NCBI GenBank assembly: GCA_020091685.1
Contig: CM034597.1
Coordinates: forward strand, 29,500,388-29,564,387
Length of the DNA: 64,000 nt
Direction of reading: 5' to 3'
Source: Lutjanus erythropterus
Lineage: Eukaryota > Chordata > Actinopteri > Lutjaniformes > Lutjanidae
Under the pieces are notes generated by a model. It was not told the DNA's origin and made no database searches. It saw only the letters and a program-made list of their open reading frames with translations. Of the stretch, positions 1 through 12,400 are shown piece after piece. A program made the translations under genes and the position numbers. Every line of letters starts with the position of its first letter. Position 1 is the stretch's first letter.

Positions 1-469
1 ATAACAAACACATGGTCCTTAGGAATTTAGATGGGAATATGGATTGGCCTTCCAAGACTGATACCCAGTGAATTCCGTATAGCAGTATTGGGCCCAGATA
101 CATTTATTAGATCAGACTGGAAAATAATCCTTTGTTGAAGTCCTAAACATTAGATATATTACTCTAAACTGAAGGCAGTTGACATAAAAGTGATGTTATG
201 GTTTGTTTAATGCCAATAATACACATGTTCAGTGGATAGGGGTTATAAATTTAATGGGATCCTGAATTGATGTAGTTCAAACCTCAGTGGGAGCTTCCCA
301 AATTTTAACATAATCTAGTGGGCAGATTAAGTGGAGGGCATAATAAGAGAGCAGTGTTAATCTTTTTACCTGAGCTGTTAATGGATTTTGACGTCATGAA
401 AATGTTTCACTATGCGTGCATGTAATATGGCCTGTTATCCTCACTGAGGGGCTGGAGTGCGCTTTAATA

Positions 470-960
470 GCACACGTCCTGGATTTAGGCTGGTACACAG
501 TTATTTATTAACGCTTTAATTACAGCCGTATCATTGCTATGAGAGATTTGCATATAAAAGGGAATGATTTTCTGATCACACAGCCTTGGGGAATATACAG
601 TTGATGGACAAGAACAACACAGCCTCTAGTTCAGTGCCCCTCCCTCCCTCTGCTGCTCCCGATTGTATTCCTGCTTCTTCATTTACATCAAATCTAATCC
701 TGAGGTATGAATATCAAAATCCACCAGCATGCCGTTATTAAAAGAAATGATTAGGTAAACAGTTGTTTGTTTTTGTCACACACATGAATGGAATTTACTC
801 GAATACAACAGGCGTTTTATTAAAGAGAGGAACATGTTTTTTCCACTCTGGTTTTCCTGGGGGAATCTTCTGTCGACAATTAACCCTAGTAATTGAGAGT
901 CAAGCTGCAATTAACAAATAGATACCTAATGAAGTAGCTTAGCCCCATGGTGAATGCATT
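470..960. promoter_or_regulatory. candidate conserved non-coding element in an intron of the unrecognised gene
   Basis: This stretch has no repeat hallmarks seen elsewhere in the window and is dense in homeodomain-like TTAATTA/CAATTA cores. It contains a perfect octamer ATTTGCAT at about 547-554, followed directly by a TATAAAA. It looks like the AT-rich, motif-dense sequence of vertebrate developmental enhancers. No alignment was possible, so this is inference from composition only. Confidence 0.2.
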
Positions 961-1440
961 ATCAGTGCATGTTTCAGAGCTTCAACTCCCTGTTTGTTTG
1001 TGTAGAGGGAAGCACTTTCTTACAGAAGACAGCCTATGTTCTTTGAGATAGATGGTCATTCTGTACAGATATTCTCTTTGTTTTCTTCAGATCTTTTTGT
1101 GTGTATTGTGCAACGATTTGGGGTTGAGATGACAGACAAATGGAGTAACAATCAAAGTTTTTTGGCAGGTTTCCCTTTATGCTGCACAAATTAAAGAAAT
1201 GAAAAGAGTGAACATGATTAATGTATTGTACCGCAGACAAAACATTTGTCTGTTTTTGTTCTGGCATTTCTTATTTTACGTTGGCAGATTGTGGTTGATT
1301 AATGTATCATCAGGATACTGTTTAAAAGTAAGTAATACTCCTCACTGAGAGCTAAAACAACCTAGCTGTGCATGTGTTATACTATGTATAATGCAAACTA
1401 CAACAGTGTTTGGTGTAAAACTTTTTCTGTTTCATTCTAG

Positions 1441-4400
1441 GTCTCTGGTTGCAGTAATGTCTCTAGCATGGGAACTCCTTCCTCCTCTACACAGAGTGGT
1501 AGCGTGTGCCGGCGCTCTGTCAGCTTCACAGCTGGTCATACAGGTAGACCTTCACACTGACGTGCAAAAACTCTGAAAACAAGACTGGTTGTGTGGTCTT
1601 GTGAAAATGTGTCTATTTTCTGTTCTAGTTTGGTTTACATCTTCATGATAATGTGTTGAAGTCTTTCAAAACAAATAATGGGCTGCATTTATAGTTGCAC
1701 TAAGTGTACACAGATGATGTATGGCTATAAATAGAGCTGCCTCTCTATGTCTGTCAAGTTTGACTTACATATTTTTTGGGTTCAAGGAATAAAATCTATA
1801 TTCTTAGTTAAAGGAAGTACTGTATATGTTATGCCAGTGTTTCTGTAACTCTGATAAACCTCATTTTACTGCTGTAAACTGTCATCTACCATAAAACCTC
1901 ACAGAAGAAGAGAGAAGTATCCAGGTGCAGTCTTGCAGACAACATGACACACCCACTTTACTACATGGTTGGTGCATAAACTTAACTCTAACTGTTTCGA
2001 GGGAGTATCATGTAGGTGTTTCCTGTAACGACTGTGAGGCTGCAGATAGACCTACTTGGAAGAAGAACACGACAAAGGCAGTCACAGTCACTGTGAGCAG
2101 AAAGCCAGCTTTGATTTTGCTTTGATGATATTGACAGACAGAAAACAATAAAATTAGATTCACGTTTGAAACACAGCAGTTATACAGCTGAAAACGTGAA
2201 AGAAGTGAAAAAGAAAGTGAAAACGCTTTATATAGGTCTTTTTTTCTACCAAAAATGTTTTGCACGTTTGGCTGAAAAACGTTTGTGAGCTACTGTGTTA
2301 TGCAATCCATAAGTTTTCATTATACTCTTAACTTGTATTTGTCATTGTAGATTCTTCGCTCCTGGGGAGTTACAGACCAAGAACAGCCATGGTAAGTCTA
2401 CATATAATACTGTATTTCAAACCTGCAAACACAATTGTGGGGCCAAATGTTCAGAATATTGTGTTTTGTTTTGTAGATGTGACACAGTGGCTCTGTGCAT
2501 ACACCAGATAACATGATATATATTCACACAGCTAGCATTGTGTTCTTAGAAAACATTTTGTTCTTAGGAAAGTATTTGGAAGGCATTCTAATGTACCATT
2601 TTCATTAAAACTTATCTCACTCTGCCTACTTTTACTGGAGTTTTTTTTTTAATATTGTGGACATCTTTTGATGTAAGATGAATAAAATATTGGTAGCATT
2701 TAATGTCCATGACTTCATAAATCAAACCTTGTAAGCTTTGCTGTAAAAACAACCCTCTTCTGTTAAAGAAGGATCACCCAAAAATGAAAATTCAGTTTGA
2801 GTTTATTTGGGTTAGTCCGCAAAACGCTGCTGAAGTTTAACAGGAAAACAGTGTTGCAGAAACTCCCAAACATTGTAAGTGAATGGTGACCAGTTTTCAA
2901 ACATTAAAAACAACTGGGAAAAAAAACATAAAATGCCTCCATGCTGCTCGTCTGGTGTAATCCAAGTCTCCTAAAGTCCTGACATGCTGTTTGCACGTGG
3001 TCAGAACACACACACGCAGTTCAGACAGTGTGCGTTTGTACATGGCTTCAAGCTAAGTGAAGTGAAGATTCAGGCTAAAAACATGGTGTGAGTAACATGT
3101 TTTTTTAGTCAGTTTGGTATGTTGGGGCTTTAGGAAACTTGGATTACACCCAACGAGCAGTATGGGGGATTTTATGTTTTTATTTTCTTGGGGTTTTTTT
3201 TAGTTTTTTTAGGTTTTAAAACTGGTCACCATTCACTTCCATTGTTTGGGTGATTTTCCTGTGAAACTCCAGCAGTGTTTTGTGGACTTAAAACTAAACC
3301 AACCTTCAATCAGCATGAGGGTGAGTAGATAATGACTGAATTTTCGTTTTTGGGTGAACTGTTCTTTTAAAAATTTCAAAGACAAAAGATCCTGCCAACT
3401 ATAAACTGCCACTAAACTTGTAATGGACATGTACAAAATGGAGACGATAACAGCCATATGGTAACCCTAAATGGAATTATTTGTGTCAGGCTAAGAAAAC
3501 TATGTTAACTATGCAACACCCTTTAGAGCCAACTTTTATTTTTTGCAAATCTATGATTTCAGTTTATTGTAAGGAAAAGATCACTCTCTAACTGTGCATA
3601 GTTTTCACTGTTTTTTACAAATCTCGAAATAGGGCTTTTCAGACAAAATAATGGATCAAGTATGCATACAATATTTGAAACTTGCTTTATGGAAATATGT
3701 TTGCTGTTATATATTTATGCTGTTTTATGTTTGAATGTCAGTAAAAATATGTATTCAAACTCAATCAATCAAACTTTTTATAGCACTTTTTATAGAAACA
3801 GTGCAACACAGAGTGCTTCACACAGTAAAAACAATCAAACACACACATAAAGCAAAGACTCTGTAATGGTAAAGACTAAAATAAGAACAGCACTCATAAA
3901 AAACGTGAACTCAATAAAGTACTGTCATTAAACTCAAAACCTGTTGCCCTGTGCCCTCCTCCAGGTAAAGTCAGGTCCTGCAAGGGTCAACTCGTCTCCA
4001 GAGACACCGTCCAAACTTGAAGCCCAGACCAAAAGCCCAGTGAGAGGTGCTGTGTTAGCTCAGTCCGCCCTGACCACCTCAAACTCCAGATATCCTCTGA
4101 ACCTCAGCTACTCCCTCAGAGAAAGGTACAATCTTTACATAATGCAATCCTGGTCTTGAAGTTATGTAATGACAAATGGTAGGAAGTGAGGAGCAGTGGT
4201 AATTAGCACACTTGTTTATAACTTTGTGTTGTCATAAAGTGTTTCTTCAGACGTTCATCCATGAAACTCTCTCCAGATCACCTCAGAGCCCCAAGTTTGT
4301 TTTTTCTGGCCACAAAACCAGCGGATTTTCTTCATACTCGCGCCAAAGCTGGAGAAAACATAATCCTCTTTTTTTGTGATGTTTGCCCGGAATTTATCCT

Positions 4401-7149
4401 GATCCATCTGTGCAAATCATTGCTGTTTGCTCAAAAGATCTTAAAAGCAAAATAGGCACCTGTATGAGTTTGCAATTACAGTATACTGCAAATATATGAC
4501 AATCCCATGAGATGTTAGTCATACACTGCTGCTGCTTTGTGTGTGCGTGATCACATTCACATCCAGCCTTTAATTGTGATCACTCTCGACAGGCAGGATG
4601 AATTCCCCTCCACCTCTTAAATTACAGAAGCTGATGTCTTGTCATGTTTGTTCATTACTGAGAAAGGAGGCTGAGAGAAGGGAAAACAAAGAGGAAAATA
4701 GTATTGATTTGTGTTTCGGCTTGAGTCTGATGCATTTGACCCGATGCACGCTTTAATACATTCAGAGGGACCTTGTCATCGATCATGGCAGCTGCGAGTT
4801 AAACACACCAACGGGACCGATGTTCTGTTTTGTTTGTTTGTTTGTTTGGGCTTCTCCTTTCCCCTTCCGTTCTGCTCAGTCCATAAGTAAACATTAAAAT
4901 CAATAGACAATCTTAAACAGCAAAGTAAATTGTAGGAAATGAATGATACTTTTCTCTCAATTGAAAACGCGACAGGAGTTGCAGGGCGGGAGATTAGAGC
5001 GGGCCTTTGTAGATTCCCTCCGACGGGGAGAGGGGCACGTCTTACCACCAATCTTTGATCTATAAAGAAAATGACAGATGCCAGTGGCGACGTTTGCTCC
5101 CTAAGCCCCGAAGTCTCAGTCTATTCATGTCTCTGGATGATTTGTCCTTGATGACTTTTTGAAGCAGGTAGCGAGTTTATCTGATTACAGATGAAAAGCT
5201 TCCATTCCCACACTGCGAGCCAGGCCGAGACACCAGCCTGCCAGCCAGCCAGACAGTCAGTCAGTCAGACAATCATCACCCCTCCACTCCCAGCAAATAG
5301 ACGTGGATGAGAAGCAATACTGGAATTTATTACTGTTCACTTCTGTCTGTCTGTCAGTGCCAGCTTCTATTTCATGACTGCCCGTGGCCACTAACTTGCA
5401 TTTATATTGTGTTGATGAAGCACATTTATGCCTCCAGTTCAGATGCATGGCTGGTTCTGTCAATTGTGAAATTGCTTTTTTTTGTTTTTTTGCACGAAAG
5501 CTTGAATGTAGAGGAACCAAAAATGAACGTTTAGATGGAGGAGACAGTGTAATTTATTTCAGAGTATATTAAAAGTCTGTTGCTGAACACAGTACACTTG
5601 AAGTGTGTGTCATGTCAGTGTACTAGTAGAGCTTTGCATCAGCTCTCACATCTTATGTTACAGCACAGACTAGTGGACATAAGGAATACCTGTCCAAACC
5701 GCAAAGACATTTCAAGCAAAAAATGCCAAACATTCAATGATTCCAGCTTCTTAAATGTACAGATTTTCTGCTTTTGTGTTTTATATCGTTGTAACTTAAT
5801 ATCCCTGTTTCCTGGAGTTTTGACCCCACACTTAGTTCTGTCAAGATGACCACTTTTATTTGACAATATATTGTCCCAGAAATAATGGCATTAGATGGCA
5901 TTATTGTCACTTTAAGACCATTTTGTGTGACTGATATATTGATAGTATAGTGGCATAATAACACAAGTACACCCTTTCAAAGGGCAGTGAACTTTTAATC
6001 TAGAATATTCAGCAGTGGGACCAGAATTGACAGCAAAACGTGTCTTGGCGTAGGGTTTTTCTGTTTATACAGCTTAGGCATTGTGAACACAAATAAAACA
6101 ACAGGCAATATCAAGGTCAGCAAAAATGATTGAGGTCATGTCAATAATTATACAGCAAGTTGATAACGTAATTATTGTGACAGTCCTACACACATTAAGA
6201 AGTAATTGGAAGATGCCACCCTCGGCTCAAAGCCATACGAAGGGCATTTTCCAGCATTTTGGTAGAATAAACCTTTCTGTCATGTGAGCCCAACAAGGCG
6301 AAGTCTGCTTGCAACCCCTCATCGCCAGTTGTGACCGATTTAAGGAGAAACTATTTCCTTCACCTCAGTAGTCTTATACTAATAAATTATACACTAATTT
6401 ACCAGAAAAAAATGAAACAGAGGCAAGAGGCAAGAATGAGCATAACTCTGTGGTATGTATGTATGAATGTCTGTATCCTGGTATGTGTGTATGCATATAT
6501 AATCATATGTATCGTCTGCTATATAAGCTACAGTTGGTACCATCTATAAATTAACTTTTTGTCATATTTGCTGAAACTGTCACTATATCCTGACAGTAGT
6601 ACATAAGACACATAACGTCTGGTTTGTCTGGCTCCTCTCAGTGCTTCTAATGGTATTTGAAAGAATAAGCCAGGTTTAAATGAAAACAACCAGACAGAGC
6701 CAGCTGCCAACCTAAAGTATCGCCCAACAGGAACCCGCACCCCCCCTTGAAAGAGCCATTCACTAATTTAGTTGCACTTGTTTCATTTCAGTTCTGTGCA
6801 AGAGGGCTATACACACACACACACACACACACACATACACACACACACACACACACAGAGAGAGAGAACCTTGCAGGGATCAATAGATAATGAAAATATT
6901 TTTTAGTTGCAACCTTAACATGTTCATATTTTTTTAATCAATACAAAGCTTTACATCAGCCCAGGGTATATGTGACTCAAACTCAGTTAATTAAGTTGTG
7001 TATGTGCTAATTTCTGGTGTTTGTTTTCCTCCAGACTCCAGACCAGTCAGCCCAGTCCATCCTACTGGGAGCAGATTCACAGCCGTGTCCAGAGGATTCT
7101 GCGGACCCACAAAACCACCTGGGACCACCAAGTGACCTCTGACCTTTAA
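1441..7149 (+). CDS. 3' end (last four coding exons) of an unrecognised Ser/Thr-rich protein
   Basis: I do not recognise this protein. Four GT-AG bounded exons join in one open frame to a stop: 1441-1543, 2351-2391, 3965-4125 and 7035-7149. Their phases are compatible (ends in phase 1, 0 and 2), each acceptor has a pyrimidine tract, and donors are GTAGAC, GTAAGT and GTACAA. The joined 139 residues begin VSGCSNVSSMGTPSSS and end at TAA 7147-7149. The first 100 residues are rich in Ser, Thr and Pro and look disordered. The last exon contains SYWEQIHSRVQRILRTHK, which could form a short amphipathic helix. No catalytic motif, signal peptide or membrane segment is visible. Earlier exons must lie left of the window. 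Exons 1 and 2 are also open in another frame, but that frame hits TAA at the start of exon 3. In mammals CCDC18 lies near DNTTIP2, which makes it a candidate by synteny only. Confidence 0.6.
2764..3375. mobile_element. foldback MITE (about 610 bp) with long imperfect inverted repeats
   Basis: The left edge reads GATCACCCAAAAATGAAAAT. The right edge is its approximate reverse complement, with GAATTTTCGTTTTTGGGTGA near 3339-3358. The arms continue inward (CACTTCCATTGTTTGGG at about 3234-3250 mirrors the 2870-2885 segment) for roughly 200 bp per side, so the element can fold back on itself. Half-copies of the same family lie at about 39866-40048 and 61925-62107. It sits in the intron between the second and third recognised exons of the Ser-rich gene. 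No coding capacity is visible. Confidence 0.65.
3757..3850. repeat. short retroposon-tail-like repeat
   Basis: The segment has the CAATCAATCAAACTTTTTAT, tatagcac and cagagtgcttcacac elements that recur in teleost retroposon 3' tails. A related tail occurs on the other strand near 27460. It is a fragment with no open frame. Confidence 0.35.
4470..5300. promoter_or_regulatory. repeat-free intronic stretch, possible regulatory DNA
   Basis: This part of the last intron of the unrecognised gene lacks recognisable transposon sequence. It contains several motif-like cores, such as TTTAATTGTGATCAC, TATCTGATTACAG and ATTCCCACA (RBPJ-like), and ends in a CAGT/CCAG-rich simple tract at about 5230-5270. 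It could be a conserved enhancer, but that needs cross-species alignment. The rest of the intron (5300-7034) shows only a CA repeat. Confidence 0.18.
6811..6867. repeat. (CA)n-(GA)n microsatellite
   Basis: A run of about 23 AC dinucleotides with one T interruption, followed by GAGAGAGAGA. It lies in the last intron of the Ser-rich gene, about 170 bp before its final exon. Confidence 0.9.
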
Positions 7150-8721
7150 CTTGCAGATCTGCCCATGAGGTGACCAAACTACAGACTCTCACTGTTACAC
7201 CAGTCACTCCGATAATGTATAGCTGTTGCTGAAGTTAAAAGCAGATGTTGACTTTAACCTGCCGTGTGTCTGTAGGAGTGGATTCACACACACCCTATCG
7301 TACCTTCTTAACCTGAGGATTTTATCATTCAGTGAGTCGAGGCATCTCACACACACGTATCTTCATTTATCTCCCTGTGATGTTCATTTAAATTTCAAAC
7401 CATCCTAAGCACCTGCTGAGCCATGTTTGTCGTCGTCACTCTTTGAAAAGGCAGGAAATTTGCAGGGGTTACGTTCAAAAGCATAGCAGCACCGCTTCCC
7501 ACCCACCTATCAGCTGGGCTGTGTTTTTTTTTTTTTAAACGCCCCGATGGTGAAACCAAACAGAGACGTTGTCTAATTTCTCTAAAGCTGTGTGTGAAAT
7601 TGGCTCGGGTATAAAGAAGCAACATTTTGTGTGTGTATGCGAAGGAGACATGGTGGATGTAAGCTGCAGCTGTTAAGGGCTCATCTCTCGCAACACAAAG
7701 GAGAGACAAGAAGGTAGCCAAGAGCCACCGTTGGGAGCCAGCAGCTACAAGAGATTTAAGAGAGAGGAGGAACAAAAGTAATCCTGAATGAAAGAGCAGG
7801 AGACACAAAGACATGGAGCCTTAACATAAATTAAGACGGTCATTCAGACCCACAGTATGTAGTGTCAGAATGTGCTCATCAGAGGTTATCTGCTCTTTAG
7901 AATGAACACTTCATCTGTATGACTTCATTCAACCATAAGAGCACCTTTTATAAATGCACATAAAATGAAATGCAGCTGTGTTGTGCGTCCTCTTCACAGC
8001 TATACTTAGATTAATTTATTTAATTCCGAATATAGAAACTGTTCTATTTTACAGGTAATAGGTAATACACTGAATGATCAGTGTTTTTTTTGTTGATGCA
8101 GTGGGTAAACTTAAGTGAATGTGCATCAAGAATCTAATTAATGCTAAAACTAAATTCTGTATATGCCTTATATTAAATGTGTTCATCTCTACATCGAGTT
8201 AGAGGAAAAATGTCCCATCTCGTACCTAACCAGTGATTGGGACGCCCACTTAAAAGTTACAGTGCAAAATGTTAATTTTGTCTGGATGTAAATGTCTCTT
8301 GCTGAATTTTGAACAGAGACCATCAAGTATGTCAGGGGATACCACATGTCCTTCTCTTCAAAGCAGATACACTGAATAAGGTTATTAAAGCCTCCTTTTA
8401 ATAATAATTAGAATTTAACCTCCACATGTCCTGTTTGCATTTCCAGGTTAAGGAAGCACGTTGTCAGTTGTCAAGTCCATGTACAATTCCATCTAAAAAT
8501 CTGTTCCATTTTAAATATGCCAGTATTATGTTACCAATGTATTTATTGAGTTTGGCTTTAAATGTAAATATTAGCAGTGGTCATCAACAAACATTGATAT
8601 GTGAAAATTCTATTAGTCTCTTGATAGTCATTCATGTTTTGTCATTTTTTAGAATTACTGCAAAACAATAGCTCAAAGTTAAAAAAAATGTGTGCAATAT
8701 GTATTTCATATGTTGTAAGTA

Positions 8722-8972
8722 GAGGTGCAACAATTAGTCAATCAGTTGACTGACAGAAAATTTCCAAATTTTTGATAATTATCTCATTTTTCAAGCAAAA
8801 ATGTCAAACATTTGCTGGTTTCAGCTGCGTAAATGTAAGAAATGATTGTGAATGAAAAGTCTTTGGAGTGTAATTTGAAAATGGCTCTGGGAAATTGATG
8901 AGCATTTGACATTTCATAGATTCATTGTGAAAACAGTTGGCAGATTAATCAATAACTAATGCAGTCCTAGTT
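8722..8972. mobile_element. MITE of the 'GCTGCAACTAAT' family, diverged copy
   Basis: The copy opens with gaggtgcaacaattagtcaa and closes with aataactaatgcagtcctag. Internally it has ttcagctgcgtaaatgtaag and gaaattgatgagcatttgac, both landmarks shared with at least eight other copies in this window. It lies between the unrecognised gene and dnttip2. The 7150-9416 interval otherwise shows nothing I can assign. Confidence 0.6.
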
Positions 8973-9416
8973 GTAAGCTCAGCATTTGACCGTAAACAAC
9001 GCACTGTGAAAATGATCACTTACACTAGTTTCTTACAATGGTGGCTGGACAAGCCGTATTCTCACACTGTGATGAGTTCAATTTAGAAGAAACTTTGCAA
9101 ACACTGGTGGCAGTCAAAGTATTTTAATGTTAATTTGTTGTATTTTTAGAATGACTGATATCTGTGCAGCAAATGTTTAGAAAATACAGATACGTGTCAT
9201 TAAAAATCAAAGTTTGTTTCACTTGGAAATATAAGCATGAACACACATTTGTGATAATGTGTACAAAATAATGACCTGCTTACTGAATTAACCTGACTTT
9301 TATAATCTTTTTAAATAGTCCACTTCTTCATGTAAAGAGCAGTACACTCAATCCATACGTAGAGATGAGCGGTCTTGAATTAGCAGGATTCTCTGTCCCA
9401 AAGTCCCAGAATGTGA

Positions 9417-9422
9417 TTTATT
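9417..9422 (-). terminator. dnttip2: polyadenylation signal of dnttip2
   Basis: TTTATT on the + strand reads AATAAA on the coding strand, 60 nt past the dnttip2 stop codon. That is a normal position for a short 3' UTR. Confidence 0.55.
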
Positions 9423-9481
9423 TATGTCAATATCAGTGTCTTTGAAAAGCCACTCAGTCAGTGTTCATCACGTCGTCAGAT

Positions 9482-12400
9482 TTACTTCTTACGGAATTTC
9501 TTCTTGTGCCTCTTGCCAGCTCCTTGTGCTGCCTTCTCTGCCACAATTTGCTGGAACTTCTTTTTGTTGTTGCTGGTAAAAGAAGGACGTGTGTTAAATG
9601 TCTGATTTTTTTTTTCCAAAGTTAATGCATACAGGTTTTGCAAAAGTTTATAACTCCTTTACATGAAGGCTTACACAGTCTTTGACGTGTACAAAGATGC
9701 TGCATTGGCCTTTGGATTTTACGTCAACATTACTGCCATTTCGGTTTGGTTATGACTGGCTTGTGAGCAAGTGCATGTAAATGGGGGAACTGTAGTTTTT
9801 CTGGATAAAAAGCACTAAAGCGTTTACATTTATCAACCAATTTCAATGAGTCATTTTCATATTCAAGGTTTTGTGATACGCGTAGAGTAAGTTAGAAAAC
9901 AAAGCTTTTTTTTTTATCCCTACGCCATGTACATCATAAGAAATATAAAACATTATTGTACTTTTGTATCCAGAATAACTACAGCTCTCCCCATTTTACA
10001 TGTATTTTTTCCACAGGCCAGTCGTGACCGAATCAAAATGGCAGTGATGTTTGACGTATCACAGCAACGGGCCAACATGGTCAATGCAGAGTCTTCGTGC
10101 AAGTCTGTGCACTTTATGACGTGTGTTGAGAACTGTTACTAAGCCAGTACCAGTTCCTGACTGGTCAGTATTTACACATCATTTACAACATCATACAACA
10201 CTATGCAGAGTTAGCAAATGCTGTTTTGGTGTTATCAAGTATTCTGGGATCCATCAGATTCTCTAATATAATGGTATGGAAAATTTCAGCTGCTGCAGCA
10301 CAAGTTCACCATGGTTTTATACTTAATTTTGATAGCTGTTATAATCATTTGAAATATGCAAGTATCTAAATCACAAACTGTTAACAGCAGACAATGGTGC
10401 CCAGTATGTATATCTGTCTGTACACTAACACCTCATCAGTCTGTTTCATAGTTAAATCACAAGTGTCACAGGAGATGATGGCTCAGAGGTATCAGTGTGA
10501 TCATATTTTAAATCACTTAAGTTTGCACACTACTCTCTTTTGTGCACTCATACAGTCATATAGCCATTTTTGTTTTCTTCATACTAAAATGTAAAATCTA
10601 TTCCCACTAACATAAAAACATCTGCTTTTAGTAAGTGATCTGTAAGAGTGGATTTACTTTAACGGACACTGAAACAACACCAGAGATGAAACATAATAAA
10701 GCCAAATTCAATGATCTCTCCATCGGACCATGTCTTTGTTTTCATTTCAACTTACTGTCTGAACTCGGCATCAGCCAGCAGCTCCTCCACCATTGTTCTC
10801 TTCCTTTCCTTCTTGGGAATACGGGAATGATAGAAGTCGACTGGGTTATCCACCACTGTACCAACCTGTATAACAAAAAACACGTAAGAACTTACTCTCA
10901 AATACAGAACACAGTTTGATGTTAATGATTTATTAGAGGCACAATTCTTGTTGACTCATGTTTTTACTGACCTGAAAATATTTGGGAAAGCCGTCTCTGT
11001 CGTTCTTCTTGTAGAACCTCTTGGGATCCGTGGAGCCTCTCATCTTCAGGACCTGGAGGTCTCCTTTCAGCTCCTGTGTCATCTCAGGGGCTTTCATGTT
11101 AAACCAACCGTCCCCTGTGGATTTCTCCCTCTCCATCTGGGGTAAAAAGTGATTTTAAATATAAAAAGCATTGTAGAGGCCTTTGAAGCACAAAATTGGA
11201 ATACAAAACTGCTGCATTATTTTATTTATCTTGACTAGATGTTTCCATTTTTTGTGATTTTGGCCATCATGTGTCATTGTAACTGATTCCACAAATGATA
11301 AATGATCTGAGTGATAAAACTCTAGTAGACAGTAGCACAGAGAATCTATAAACCAAAGTATTAGCTTGTGAAACTTACTCTGTGTTTCAACTTTAAGGCT
11401 TGTTTCGATTCACTGTACGGAGGCACTGCATCCTTCTTTTCAAAGTCGGGTCCAATTATGCTCTTCTTCATCACCTGAGGACAACAACAAAACAAAAACT
11501 GCAGAACTGCAAAGCACCAAACTCCATCAACACCTCACAACTCCCAAGATAAAAGGCCAAAGTCAAAAAGAAACCATGAATAACACTGTCTCAGGTGTTA
11601 TTGGATTTACTTGTCCTTGCATAACTATAAAGTTCATTATTCATTCTGCATCACAGATCCCTTTCAAAAGGGAAAAATCAATGGCTTATTTACCTCATCT
11701 TGGATCTTCTTTTCCTTTAGTTTTTGCAGCGAACTGGAGACAGGTTTTGATTTGCTGCCATCAAAATTGATGTATAAGCCCCCAAGCTCCTTCATTCTGA
11801 TGCCAGGGTCAATACGGCTGGACATCTCTTTCCTGAAACAAATTGGCAAAGAGAAAATTCCTCAGGAAGAGCGGTCATGTCTCATTTCTCACCTCCACAC
11901 ACAGTTATAATGATAATATATAATAATAATAGTGTGGGTGCGCTGTTTATATGTGCTCAGTTCTTAAAGTCTGCTTTAATAAATCTTCTGTATTTTTTAT
12001 TGTAAACAAACCTCAAGAAAAGACCAAAACCAACAATTGATCCTACTAGTATTGTCTGTGCAGCTAAAGCCTGATTTATGTTATCCACTGTTGGCTCCTT
12101 TGTTACAATTAGAAATATAGATAGAATATAAAAACTTAAATGAGCAATAGTTCTCTGGCTGACGTGTTCCTTTCAAATAAACCTAGGGATGCATGATATA
12201 TACCAGGCTGATAAATTTTCGCCCCAATAATTGATAATGTATGTTATGTGTTATTACGATTATAAAATTATATCCCATATATAGAGCTGATAATATAAAG
12301 CCTAATTGATACACACTCTGATATAATAGGTGGTGTTCTGCACCTTTAAAGGTTTGCAATCTGCCAATAAACATGGAAGGATGAGGAGAAACAGAACACC

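Noticed and set aside
601..708. Possible exon between ATACAG and GAG|GTATGA
   Set aside because: Its only open frame ends in phase 2 and cannot join the frame of the next supported exon (1441); the other frames have stops.
7395..7814. 139-codon - strand ORF with a signal-peptide-like start
   Set aside because: It has no homologue I recognise, lies opposite the likely 3' UTR of the Ser-rich gene, and has no promoter or exon partners.
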